Part shown: one piece after another, positions 52,177 through 60,796 of the stretch
How the letters are laid out: every line of letters begins with the position of its first letter
Position numbering within the stretch: the first letter of the stretch is position 1
Source of the DNA: AG-12 sp027339635
Lineage (GTDB): Bacteria; Chloroflexota; Dormibacteria; Aeolococcales; Bog-877
NCBI GenBank assembly: GCA_027339635.1
Contig: DAHWNZ010000009.1
Location: 1 to 64,000 of the forward strand
Reading direction: 5' to 3'
Length of the DNA: 64,000 nucleotides
Program-made: the position numbers and the translations under genes
The notes under the pieces: model-generated
What the model was told of the DNA's origin: nothing
Database searches by the model: none
Seen by the model: only the letters and a program-made list of their open reading frames with translations

Positions 52177-52470
52177 TCAGTCGGGCTCTTGCGGCTCGGC
52201 GGCGGGCGTGGCCAGGAATGGACGTTCCACCAGCTCACCGTCAGCGCTCAGAGAGAGCTCCACGACCCGCTTCTCCGCCCCGTCCAGAAGCGCAGAACAG
52301 CGGCGCACCAGGGCCACTCCTCGGGCGTAGAGCGCCATCGCCTCCTCCAAGGGAACCCTGCCATCCTCCAGGCGAAGCAGAACCGCGTCCAGATCCGCCA
52401 GCGCCGACTCGTAGTCAAGATCATCGGGTGAACCAGCGTGGGCCATCGGCCCATCCGCTTCAACCTCCAT
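52177..52470 (-). CDS. xseB: Exodeoxyribonuclease VII small subunit
   Basis: The 97-residue protein has the XseB helical core YESALADLDAVLLRLEDG, VPLEEAMALYARGVALVRRC and a coiled coil. It associates with XseA to degrade single-stranded DNA. Its ATG lies within the end of xseA. Confidence 0.94.
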   Translation of the reverse strand: MEVEADGPMAHAGSPDDLDYESALADLDAVLLRLEDGRVPLEEAMALYARGVALVRRCSALLDGAEKRVVELSLSADGELVERPFLATPAAEPQEPD

Positions 52471-53767
52471 CAGCTGCCTCCTTCACAGGGAACACGTCAC
52501 GCACTGTGCTCGTGACCGTGCCACTGGCCAGTCTGGTCGAAAGCAGGGAGCCCACCTGCACCCGGCCGGCGTCCCGCAGCACCTGACCACGGGTCGCCAG
52601 ATAGGTTATCGAGTAACCACGCCCCAGCACCGCCAGAGGGCTGAGTGCTTCCAACCGGCCGACCCGGCCCGAAAACTCCTCCCTGGAGCGCAGCAGGCGC
52701 GGCCCCGGGCCGCGGGCCCGGAGCAGCTCCAGGCGCGCTCGGACTCCCTCGCGGGCCGTCTTAACCAACCTGCTGTAGGCGGCGTTCAGCCGCGCCTGTC
52801 GCAGGTCGACGTCCTGCCGCCCCGAGGCGACCCTTGCGCCGGGAGCCGACCGAAGCAAGCGCCCGCCCGATTGGGCCAAGGTCCTCCTCATGCCGGCCAG
52901 TGACTGGTCAGCGGCTCGTCGCAGCCGCAGCCTCAGGGCCGCGACCTCAGCCCGCAGCTGGGCCAGATCCGGCACCGCCAGCTCGGCGGCGACCGATGGG
53001 GTTGCCGCCCTGACGTCAGCGACGAAATCCACGACCGTGGTGTCGGTCTCGTGTCCCACCCCTGTGACTACGGGGCGGGTGAGCCTGGCCACGGCCCGGG
53101 AGACCTCCTCAGAGTTGAACGCCTGCAGGTCCTCCAGCGAGCCGCCTCCCCGAACCAGCAGGATGGCGTCCGGGCGTGCCAGATCGGCGAGCCGCAGGGC
53201 GCCGACGATCGCAGCCGAGCTGCCCTCCCCCTGCACCAGGGTGGGAACGACGATCAGCTGGGTGATCGGGCAGCGCCGTGCGACCACCTGGATCACGTCC
53301 CGTACCGCGGCGCCTTTGGGCGAGGTCACGACCGCGAGCCGCCGGGGCAGGAAGGGCAGCGGCACCTTGCGTTCCCCAGCGAAAAGGCCCTCTGCCTCCA
53401 ACTTCGCCACCAGCTGGGCGAAGGCCAGCGCCAAGGCGCCGACCCCGGTGGGTTCCAGACTGTCCAGATACAGCTGCACGTCCCCGCGGGCCGCGTAGAA
53501 CGAGATCTTGCCGTGAGCGATCACCCTCTGCCCGGTCTCGGGCTCGAATTTGAGGTGAAGGCCGGCCCCGCGAAACATGACCGCCTTGATCGAGGTCGCC
53601 TCCGCCAGCCCCTGCCGGCAGTCCTTGAGGGTAAGGTAGCGGTGTCCGGCGGCCGACCGGGTGCAGGTCCCAATCTCAGCCTCCACGTACAAATCGGCGA
53701 GCTCCGGATCTTCTTCCAGATCCGCCCTGATCAGCGAGTTGAGCTCACCTACCTGGAGGATTCGCAC
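52460..53767 (-). CDS. xseA: Exodeoxyribonuclease VII large subunit
   Basis: The 435-residue protein has an N-terminal OB fold, LPRRLAVVTSPKGAAVRDV, LVRGGGSLEDLQAFNSEEV and GVGHETDTTVVDFVADVRAATPSVAAE, all XseA motifs. A helical C-terminus binds XseB. GTG 53767 gives MRILQVGELN; upstream open frame is the shadow of nusB. It overlaps nusB by 23 bases. Confidence 0.96.
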   Translation of the reverse strand: MRILQVGELNSLIRADLEEDPELADLYVEAEIGTCTRSAAGHRYLTLKDCRQGLAEATSIKAVMFRGAGLHLKFEPETGQRVIAHGKISFYAARGDVQLYLDSLEPTGVGALALAFAQLVAKLEAEGLFAGERKVPLPFLPRRLAVVTSPKGAAVRDVIQVVARRCPITQLIVVPTLVQGEGSSAAIVGALRLADLARPDAILLVRGGGSLEDLQAFNSEEVSRAVARLTRPVVTGVGHETDTTVVDFVADVRAATPSVAAELAVPDLAQLRAEVAALRLRLRRAADQSLAGMRRTLAQSGGRLLRSAPGARVASGRQDVDLRQARLNAAYSRLVKTAREGVRARLELLRARGPGPRLLRSREEFSGRVGRLEALSPLAVLGRGYSITYLATRGQVLRDAGRVQVGSLLSTRLASGTVTSTVRDVFPVKEAADGG

Positions 53768-54203
53768 CGCTATCCCTGCCGGCTCGGGCGCCCGCTTCGG
53801 CCCCGACCACAACGGCCACTCTGCCCAGGACCCCATTGACGAAGGCCCCAGCCTCCGGCCCCGACATCTCCTTGGCGAGCCGCACCGCCTCGTCGATGAC
53901 AACCGCCACCGGCTCCTGGCGCCGAAACACCAATTCCTCGGCCGCCAGGCGCAGGACGGCCCTCTCCGGGGATCCCATCTGATCGAGCCGCCAGCGTTGA
54001 GCGGCCGCCTCAAGGCTCTCGTCGATCGCCGCCCGATGCCCGCTGACACCCTCGACCAGTTCGGCGGCGAATTCCGTGGCGCTTCGCGAAAGCCCCTCCT
54101 CATTAGCCTGATACTCCAGGCTGTCGGCCCACTCGCCGGGGGCCGCCTCCAGCTGCAGCAGGATGCGCAGCGCCACCTCCCTCGCCTTGTGCCTCGGTCT
54201 CAA
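53745..54203 (-). CDS. nusB: Transcription antitermination protein NusB
   Basis: The 152-residue protein matches NusB: RHKAREVALRILLQLE, a helical bundle, LGSPERAVLRLAAEEL-like segment and AVVIDEAVRLAKEM. It supports rRNA antitermination with NusE. I place the start at TTG 54203, which overlaps the stop of the Asp23 gene (TTGA). The long open frame upstream is a shadow. Confidence 0.93.
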   Translation of the reverse strand: MRPRHKAREVALRILLQLEAAPGEWADSLEYQANEEGLSRSATEFAAELVEGVSGHRAAIDESLEAAAQRWRLDQMGSPERAVLRLAAEELVFRRQEPVAVVIDEAVRLAKEMSGPEAGAFVNGVLGRVAVVVGAEAGARAGRDSGANPPGR

Positions 54204-54568
54204 GTCTCCGCGCCCACTATCTCGACCACGTGGAGGTTGATCTCCACCACCTCCAATCCCAGCATCCTGTGAATGTCCTGCTCCACCCGGCGCTGGAGCT
54301 CGTCGGCAAGCTCGGGCAGCGACGCCTCGGCGGTAATGGCGAGGAACAGCTCCACCTTGATCGCGGCCGTCCCGATCATCTCCAGGCGCACACCCTTGTG
54401 GCCGTGCTGGCCGCGCAGGAGGCGGGGGACCGGGACGCCGCCAGGTTCGCACATGGAGGCCACCCCGACGGTCTCCTGGGCCGCCACCGCGGCGATGGCC
54501 GAGACCACCTCGCTCGCGACCCTGACCCGCCCGGGAGGTCGGCGCCTGGAGGGCTGGACGGGAGACAT
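54200..54568 (-). CDS. Asp23/Gls24 family envelope stress protein (YqhY-like)
   Basis: The 122-residue protein has the Asp23 fold: VRVASEVVSAIAAVAAQETVGVASM, then V-E-LFLAI, and INLHVVEI. The family includes YqhY, which is often next to nusB and linked to lipid synthesis control, and membrane-associated Asp23. Its ATG overlaps the efp stop (TGATG). Confidence 0.9.
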   Translation of the reverse strand: MSPVQPSRRRPPGRVRVASEVVSAIAAVAAQETVGVASMCEPGGVPVPRLLRGQHGHKGVRLEMIGTAAIKVELFLAITAEASLPELADELQRRVEQDIHRMLGLEVVEINLHVVEIVGAET

Positions 54569-55125
54569 CAGGCTCGTTCCGAGTACTTACCAGTCCTGGT
54601 GTCCACCTTGATCCGATCCCCCACCGAGACGAAGAGAGGCACGTCCACCACCACTCCTGTCTCCAGGGTGGCTGGTTTGAAGGTGCCGGTGGCGGTGTCT
54701 CCCTTGAAGCCGGGGTCCGTCTGGACCACCTCCAGCGCGACGGAGATCGGGACCTCAACCCCCAACACCTGATCCTCGTAGCGCAACAGGGAGAGGTTGT
54801 CCGACTCCCTGATCCACTTGGAGGCTTCGGCGAACTGCGCCTCCGACAGCGATACCTGGTCAAACGTGGTGGTGTCCATGACCACGTGCTGGTCGGCGTC
54901 CCGGTACAGGTACTGCACCTCGACCTTCTCGATCCTCGCTCTGGGGAAACGCTCCTCGGGCCTGAAGGTCTCCTCGGTGACGGCGCCGGTGTTGAGGTTG
55001 CGCAGCCTGGTCCTCACCACGGCGGTGCCCCGACCCAGCTTGATGTGCTCGAAGCTCAGGACCTCGAAGAGCTGGCCATTGCGCTCCACGGTCGTGCCTG
55101 AGCGCAACTCTCCGGCGTTGATCAT
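54568..55125 (-). CDS. efp: Elongation factor P
   Basis: The 185-residue protein has exactly the usual EF-P length and three OB-like domains, with MINAGELRSGTTVERNGQ, GRGTAVVRTRLRN and TGTFKPATLETG. The tip loop that is often modified contains no Lys at the standard position as far as I can align it (KLGRGTAV). It relieves stalling at proline runs. ATG 55125 has AGGAGG six bases upstream; the longer open frame is spurious. It heads the efp-asp23-nusB-xseAB group. Confidence 0.96.
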   Translation of the reverse strand: MINAGELRSGTTVERNGQLFEVLSFEHIKLGRGTAVVRTRLRNLNTGAVTEETFRPEERFPRARIEKVEVQYLYRDADQHVVMDTTTFDQVSLSEAQFAEASKWIRESDNLSLLRYEDQVLGVEVPISVALEVVQTDPGFKGDTATGTFKPATLETGVVVDVPLFVSVGDRIKVDTRTGKYSERA

Positions 55126-55381
55126 CAATGGCCTCCTTGTCAGCCGAATATGGTGCGGCGCCGAACCCTGGACGGCGGTCACCGGAGGCCGGTCGCACCC
55201 CCGGGTACCCGTCTGGTTCAGCCGCAGGAAAAGATCATGCCAGTTCCGGCCCCGACTCGGGGCTCCGCTCAGGTGGGCATCGCCGCCAGGGAGGCCCGGG
55301 CCACTTGCTACAGCCTCTTCAAACAATGGTGCAGATCCGCGACCGCCGCCCCGGCCCGTGACAATCCATGATGCCAGGGAC

Positions 55382-56788
55382 ATGAGCGCCAGCGCAGTCT
55401 CCACACCCCTCCGCGCCGATCGCACGGGGACCCTGCCCAGTTCGGTCGTGATCGCCTCGCTGTCGCGGGCGCTCGACCTCGCCGAGGGCGAGCCCATGGG
55501 ACACGCCATTCGCACCTGCTGGCTGGGCATGAAGGTGGGCGACTGGATGGGGCTGGGGCCGGAGGATCGACAGGATCTCTTCTACGCGCTCCTGCTCAAG
55601 GATGCTGGCTGCTCGGCCAATGCCTACAGCGTCACCCACTGGTTTGCCGCCGACGATCGTTCCACCAAGGCCCAGCTGAAGATCGCTGACTGGGGGAGTC
55701 AGTGGCGGTCGGTCCTCTTCGCCATCCGCCAGACGGCCCCGGCCGCGCCCATCACAAGACGGATGGCCCAGCTGGTGTCGCTGGGATCCCGAGGCCCGGG
55801 GCTCGCCGATGAGCTGGTCCAGGTTCGCTGCACCAGGGGAGCGGAGCTGGTGAGGGAGCTGGGATGGGCGGAGCCGGCGGCAGAGGCGGTCTTGTGCTTG
55901 GACGAGCACTGGAACGGGTCGGGCCGACCCCGCGGCCTGAAGGGCGAGGAGATCCCACTCTTGAGCCGTATAGCCCTGCTCTGCCAGTCAGCCGAGATCT
56001 TCTGGCGCCACGGAGGCCGCCGCAGTGTGGAGTCTGTCCTCCGCCGCCGCCGGGGCACCTGGTTCGACCCTCAGCTGGTGGACGCCGTGCTCGCTCACAC
56101 CAGGAGCGACAAGCTCTGGGAGCGGTTCGGGGCCATCACCCATCCGGAGCAGGTCGCTCACCTGGATCCGAGACCGCGCAAGATCCCCTCCGCGACCTTG
56201 GCCCAGATGCTGCAGATAGGCCAGGTCTTCGCGGGAGTGGTGGACGCCAAGTCGCCGTGGACCACGACCCACTCCACCAGGACCGCCCTCCTGTCCCGGC
56301 GGATGGCCGCCGTCATGGGCCTCGACGAGGACGAGGCTGATCGGATCGGGCTGGCCGCGCTGCTGCATGATCTTGGCAAGCTGGCCGTGAGCAACGCCAT
56401 CCTGGACAAGGCGGGGCCCCTGGATCCGGGAGAGATGATGGAGATGCAGGGGCATACCGAGATCACCTACCAGCTGCTGGCACCGCTCTGGCCCCTGGGA
56501 GATGTGGCGGAGATGGCCGCCTCCCACCACGAACGGCTGGACGGATCCGGCTACCACCGCCACCTGCGCGGCCCGGACCTGACATTCGGGGCCCAGATAG
56601 TGGCGGTGGCAGACGTCTTTGAGGCGCTCACGGCCGACCGGCCCTATCGCCGCGGAATGGACAACGACGAGGCCATCCGGTGGCTGCGCAAGGAGGCGGG
56701 CCGGACCCTGGCCGCCGAACCGATCTCGGCGCTGTACGACATGATCGAGTCGGCGAGGGGCAGGCCGGACGGCTTCACCCTCACATAA
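55382..56788 (+). CDS. HD-GYP domain phosphodiesterase
   Basis: The 468-residue protein has two HD-related halves. The N-terminal half (about 35-160) has a degenerate HD domain with HAIRTCWLGMKVG and no intact HD pair. The C-terminal half has ALLHDLGKLAVSN, the GHTE segment and HHERLDGSGYH, the full HD-GYP set for cyclic-di-GMP hydrolysis. No signal or sensor domain is seen. ATG 55382 is the likely start. Its 3' end overlaps the convergent prepilin peptidase gene by eight bases. Confidence 0.9.
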   Translation: MSASAVSTPLRADRTGTLPSSVVIASLSRALDLAEGEPMGHAIRTCWLGMKVGDWMGLGPEDRQDLFYALLLKDAGCSANAYSVTHWFAADDRSTKAQLKIADWGSQWRSVLFAIRQTAPAAPITRRMAQLVSLGSRGPGLADELVQVRCTRGAELVRELGWAEPAAEAVLCLDEHWNGSGRPRGLKGEEIPLLSRIALLCQSAEIFWRHGGRRSVESVLRRRRGTWFDPQLVDAVLAHTRSDKLWERFGAITHPEQVAHLDPRPRKIPSATLAQMLQIGQVFAGVVDAKSPWTTTHSTRTALLSRRMAAVMGLDEDEADRIGLAALLHDLGKLAVSNAILDKAGPLDPGEMMEMQGHTEITYQLLAPLWPLGDVAEMAASHHERLDGSGYHRHLRGPDLTFGAQIVAVADVFEALTADRPYRRGMDNDEAIRWLRKEAGRTLAAEPISALYDMIESARGRPDGFTLT

Positions 56789-57446
56789 AGAACAGGATGA
56801 TGCCGCAGCCCACGACCAGGAAGGGCCCGTAGGGCACAGCGTCGCGCAGCCCCAGGCGGCGCGTCACCAGCAGCAAGATGGTGATTACACCACCGATGAG
56901 GGTGCCCGCAATCAGCGCCCACAGGGTGTAGAGGCCGCCGTAATTGAGGCTCATCCCGGTGATGGAGCCGATCACCATCCCCAACTTCACGTCTCCCCAC
57001 CCGAACCCCGCGCCCTGGTGGAACAGCGAGCTCGCCAGCGCGAACGGGAGCAGCGCCAGGCCACCGACCGCCATTCCAAACAGAGCCTGAAACAGATTCA
57101 AGTCCGGGCTGAAGCTGGCCAGGGCTAGGGCCACGACCATGCTTGGGAGGGTGACCACGTCCAGGATGAGCCTGTGCTTGAGGTCGAACCCCAGGATCTG
57201 GATCAGGACCACGATCCAAAGGCTGTGGATGAGCAGGCCACCGGTCCATCCGTCCCGGGACGCGAACATGAAGAACCCCAGCGCCCCGAGCGCCGGGAGA
57301 AGGAGCGTCTCCAGCCGAGTTCTGCCGGCTGCCTCGCCATCCTCCATCTCGCCGATGTGCCCCTCCAAGAGGAGGCAGAGCATCCCCACCAGATATCCTG
57401 CAGCGCCCCCCAGGATCCCCCAGCCCAGGGCCGCGCCCACGCTCAC
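56781..57446 (-). CDS. Type IV prepilin peptidase without methylase domain
   Basis: The 221-residue membrane protein has seven or so helices and the two catalytic Asp motifs of family A24: FDLKHRLI and GWGDVKLG. The N-terminal cytoplasmic domain with the Cys pairs and methyltransferase of PilD is absent. It would cleave class III signal peptides of pilins or flagellins. No pilin genes are in the window. Confidence 0.9.
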   Translation of the reverse strand: MSVGAALGWGILGGAAGYLVGMLCLLLEGHIGEMEDGEAAGRTRLETLLLPALGALGFFMFASRDGWTGGLLIHSLWIVVLIQILGFDLKHRLILDVVTLPSMVVALALASFSPDLNLFQALFGMAVGGLALLPFALASSLFHQGAGFGWGDVKLGMVIGSITGMSLNYGGLYTLWALIAGTLIGGVITILLLVTRRLGLRDAVPYGPFLVVGCGIILFFM

Positions 57447-57483
57447 CTGGCTCCCCCTCCCACGCTGGCTATTGGCCGCGGAA

Positions 57484-58509
57484 TCATCCGAGACCGGCCT
57501 GATTCACCTGCTGCTGGTGCTGCGCGGCCGTGACCGCGAAGAGCATCTTGCCGTTGGGAAGGGACAGGAAATACATGTAGTTGGTGCTGGCGGGGTGGAG
57601 GACAGCCTCCAGGGCAGAGGTGCCCGGGCTGTCGATCGGGCCCGGGGGCAGGCCCGCGTGCAGGTAGGTGTTGTACGGGGATGGGAAGTTGGTGCTGAAG
57701 GTGGCATTGCTGTCCCCCGCCACCGCCATCGCATAGAGCACGGTGACGTCGCTCTGCAGCGGCATCCCGTCGCGCAGGCGGTTGAAGAAGACGCCCGCCA
57801 CCAGATCCCGGTCCTTCTGCGTGGTCGCCTCCGCTTCCACCACCGACGCGAGCACCAGCACCTGGTACGGGGTCAACCCCACCTGCGATGCCCCGTCCGT
57901 GATCGCGGACCTGACCCTGCGGTCGAAGTCCTCCAGCTGTAGCCGCAGAAACTCGTGGGCTGTGATGTTGGGGTCCACCTCATAGGTGTCTCCGAAGGCC
58001 ATCCCCTCCCAGCTCGCCCCCGCCGGGGCTCCCGGGAGCTGGCTGATGCCGTTGAACTCCCCTTGCTCCACCTGGGACAGGTACGCCGAGCTGGAGAACA
58101 GGCCGTCAGACTGCAGGCGCGCGGCCTCCTGCTGAGCGCGCAACCCGTCGGGCAGGGTAACCCGGATCGGGATCACCGATGGTGGTCCCTCCAGGACCGT
58201 CACCACCTCCGACGGCCCCATGCCCCTGTCGAGGATGAACCGTCCCTGGTGCAGCTTGGATCCCAGCCCCTCCAGGTGCGCGTAGATGGAGAAGAACAAG
58301 GTGGAGCGCACGACCCGATCTCTTCCCAGGGTGTCCACCAGGGTCGCCAGGGACTCGTTGCGCGCCACCGTCACCACCACCTGCTCGGTCTGGCTGCGCT
58401 GGACCGGCTCCAACTCCTTGCGGGCCAGGTATGCCAGCCCGGCAGCCGCCACCACGACAAGGACCAGGAGTCCTGCCAGCGCCGTCCGCACGGGGTGGCG
58501 GCGGATCAC
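57484..58509 (-). CDS. mltG: Endolytic murein transglycosylase MltG
   Basis: The 341-residue protein has one N-terminal membrane helix (about 12-33), a LysM-like domain and the YceG catalytic domain with VLASVVEAEATT and the SPYNTYLHAGLPPGPIDSPG motif. It cleaves nascent peptidoglycan strands. GTG 58509 overlaps the ruvX stop (GTGA). The open frame continuing upstream to 58944 is a low-complexity shadow of ruvX. Confidence 0.94.
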   Translation of the reverse strand: MIRRHPVRTALAGLLVLVVVAAAGLAYLARKELEPVQRSQTEQVVVTVARNESLATLVDTLGRDRVVRSTLFFSIYAHLEGLGSKLHQGRFILDRGMGPSEVVTVLEGPPSVIPIRVTLPDGLRAQQEAARLQSDGLFSSSAYLSQVEQGEFNGISQLPGAPAGASWEGMAFGDTYEVDPNITAHEFLRLQLEDFDRRVRSAITDGASQVGLTPYQVLVLASVVEAEATTQKDRDLVAGVFFNRLRDGMPLQSDVTVLYAMAVAGDSNATFSTNFPSPYNTYLHAGLPPGPIDSPGTSALEAVLHPASTNYMYFLSLPNGKMLFAVTAAQHQQQVNQAGLG

Positions 58510-58919
58510 GGCGTGGTGGCTCCGCCGGCCAGGACCGCCTGCAGAAGAAGGGCCGCCGCCACCCGGTCCCCGGCCTCCCGACGACTCCGCCTGGAGCTGC
58601 CCTGGGCGATCATCTCCCTCTCCGCCTGGCGGCTGGTCAGACGCTCGTCCGCGAAGACGACCGGCACCCCCGTCACCTCCCCCACCTTGCGGCCCAGCAA
58701 CAGCGCCCTCTCCGCCTCCTGCCCTTGGCCTCCATCCATCCGCAGGGGGAGGCCAACTACGATCTGCCCCACCTGGAGCTCCCGCACCAGACGGCTGATC
58801 TCCTCCAGCAGCTCCCGGTCGCCACGCCGGCGCAGTGTCACGTGGGGCTGTGAGATCGTCCTCGTCTCGTCGCTCACCGCGACGCCAACCCGAACCCGAC
58901 CCGGATCCAGGGCCAGGAT
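58506..58919 (-). CDS. ruvX: YqgF/RuvX family pre-16S rRNA nuclease, abnormal start
   Basis: The protein matches RuvX: LALDPGRVRVGVAVSDE with the first catalytic Asp, VVGLPLRMDG, FADERLTSRQAE and DRVAAALLLQ. RuvX matures 16S rRNA ends. The first standard start (GTG 58877) lies after the catalytic LALDPG segment. In frame upstream only ATC 58919 and CTG 58916 fit. In another frame, GTG at 58927 follows AGGA by eight bases and would read MARILALDPG if one C were added. I suspect a one-base deletion, in the sequence or in the organism. Confidence 0.88.
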   Translation of the reverse strand: MLALDPGRVRVGVAVSDETRTISQPHVTLRRRGDRELLEEISRLVRELQVGQIVVGLPLRMDGGQGQEAERALLLGRKVGEVTGVPVVFADERLTSRQAEREMIAQGSSRRSRREAGDRVAAALLLQAVLAGGATTP

Positions 58920-58959
58920 CCGGCCACTGGCGGATTCCTGCCACCTGTGGTTCCGCGAC

Positions 58960-60729
58960 CTAACCGCCCGTCACCGACTTGCGGACGATCTGGATGCGGC
59001 TGGACATCAGCGGCAGCCAGGGGAGCCCGAAGGGAGACTGATGCACGGTCACTGTGCTGGCCCCCGGCAGCTGGGTCAAGAGGTAGCTCCTGGCCGCGCC
59101 CGGGCTCATGAATGTCACCTTGCTGCGGTAGGGGGAGAGGTCCACCTTGGGGGCCCAGTAGCCGACCGCGTTGGCGCTGAGGGTCAAGCTGCCGCCCGGC
59201 CCCGCCGACTCAACGGCGATCTTGCCGAGCTTGTAGTCGGCCAGCAGCTCACCGTCGGTGGGCACCTTGGACCGCAGGTCGGCGAGCACGGCGCTCCTGG
59301 CCGCCGCCGGGCTGTAGGCGGTGGCGGCGGCGCTTGCCGACACGGTCAGTGTCTCCTGCTGGCCCGCCTGACCAACTGTGGGCAGAGCGGGGTCCTTGAC
59401 CGTCAGCTGGATACCGTTCCCGCTCGGGTCCTGAGCGATGACGTTCGACGATCCGGCCAGGGTCTTCAGGTCCTGCTCCACCTTCGAGGTGAGGCTGGCC
59501 GAGATCTGCTGCTCCTGCTGCTGTGCCGAGGACACATCGGAGCTCGTGAAAATGGACTGAGTGGTGGAGTTCTGCCCACCGGACATCGGTCCCGGATTGG
59601 CCAGGCTGATCGTAACCGCTGATCCGCCGCTGCTGAGATCGCACCCGCCGGGGTCTCCCGACGAGCTGAGACAGGCGCTCTGGGACATGTTGCCCGGGGA
59701 CCAGAACCAATTCTGCCCCGCTGCCACGTTGCCCTGAGTCCCCAGGCTGCTGCTGTCCGCCTGCACCGGCAAGGCGGGGCTGGAGGTCTGCGAGCTGGCG
59801 CCGCTCCCAGTGCAGGGCTGCAGCGAGTACACCGGCCCGCTGTCGGACGATGTCGTGGTGAATCCCAGGTTTCCGTTGCCGCTGTTGTCGGAGAACTCAG
59901 GAGTCACCGAGGTGTCGGCCGGGAAGGTCAGCTGGATCGGCGGTTGGATGTGCTTGCTCCCCGTGTAGCACAGGTACAGGCTTCCGGTGGCAGCCGTCGG
60001 CGGCAGGACCTGGGTCCCGCTGGGGCTCACACTGAAGCTCTGGGTCTCGGTCGGGGTCAACAGCGCCTGCACCGGGATCACGTCCAGGACGTTCCCTGAC
60101 CCCGACGAGGTCGAGCCCTGGATGGTGACGGCGTCCGTGATCTGATGGGACTTGACGCCGACCGTGATGGTAGCCGTCGGTAGCAGGAGGAGAATGGCCA
60201 AGATCCCGATGACGAAGACCGCGGCCCCTCCTCCGATCGTCCAGTTCCGCGCGGTGGCGCTCTGCCACCAGTGCCTGTTGCCACCCGCGGCGACCGCAGC
60301 CGGGGCCACCATCGTGGATGGGCTTCGCTTTGCCAACGTCCCTTCAGCGGGCGCCTGCGGCGGGGCCGCAAGGACGGCGGTGGCGGCATTCGGCTGCGAC
60401 GTGACGGTGGGCCCGGCCCCCGCATCAGCCGTCAACGTGGGGGCCGCGGTCAGGGGAAGGCCCTGCTCCATCCTGGAGATAGAGGGGAAGGTGGGAAACC
60501 CTGTGCGCATGGCGAGGGCCTGGATCTGAGGATCGGGGCTCACTATGCCAACCCGCTTCTGGAAACCTCTCGTGTACTGCATCAGCAGTTGGTGGTCCAA
60601 TCCCGAGCGGAGGACCCGGCCGTCCGGAGGCACCACGAATATCAGGTCGCGCTCTCCCTCAGAGCGACGGATCCTGTCGACGAGATCCGTGATCTCGTCG
60701 GTCGGCTCGACGTAAAGCAGCTTCGACAT
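58960..60729 (-). CDS. Baseplate-J-like single-pass membrane protein
   Basis: The 589-residue protein has a soluble N-terminal domain (about 1-85) and an Ala/Pro linker. One membrane helix lies at about 164-185 (GGAAVFVIGILAILLLLP), followed directly by TATITVGVK. The large outer part is Ser/Gly/Thr-rich with scattered Cys. The tail, MSPGAARSYLLTQLPGASTVTVHQSPF-like, resembles baseplate-J/gp47-type proteins common in Chloroflexota. It is paired with an FtsA-like ATPase gene upstream. Function unknown; a cell-envelope structure is the likely site. Confidence 0.75.
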   Translation of the reverse strand: MSKLLYVEPTDEITDLVDRIRRSEGERDLIFVVPPDGRVLRSGLDHQLLMQYTRGFQKRVGIVSPDPQIQALAMRTGFPTFPSISRMEQGLPLTAAPTLTADAGAGPTVTSQPNAATAVLAAPPQAPAEGTLAKRSPSTMVAPAAVAAGGNRHWWQSATARNWTIGGGAAVFVIGILAILLLLPTATITVGVKSHQITDAVTIQGSTSSGSGNVLDVIPVQALLTPTETQSFSVSPSGTQVLPPTAATGSLYLCYTGSKHIQPPIQLTFPADTSVTPEFSDNSGNGNLGFTTTSSDSGPVYSLQPCTGSGASSQTSSPALPVQADSSSLGTQGNVAAGQNWFWSPGNMSQSACLSSSGDPGGCDLSSGGSAVTISLANPGPMSGGQNSTTQSIFTSSDVSSAQQQEQQISASLTSKVEQDLKTLAGSSNVIAQDPSGNGIQLTVKDPALPTVGQAGQQETLTVSASAAATAYSPAAARSAVLADLRSKVPTDGELLADYKLGKIAVESAGPGGSLTLSANAVGYWAPKVDLSPYRSKVTFMSPGAARSYLLTQLPGASTVTVHQSPFGLPWLPLMSSRIQIVRKSVTGG

Positions 60730-60796
60730 CGTGATCAGCCCGGGTGCCAGCCAATGGCGCCGTTGGCACTCCCCCCCATGATCGCACCATCGCCGG

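Noticed and set aside
54204..54863. N-terminal extension of the nusB frame
   Set aside because: It overlaps the Asp23 and efp genes on the same strand and is Arg/Gly-rich. NusB similarity begins exactly at the TTG that overlaps the Asp23 stop.
54797..55381. N-terminal extension of the HD-GYP frame, antisense to efp
   Set aside because: It overlaps efp on the other strand and has no domain; the protein is complete from ATG 55382.
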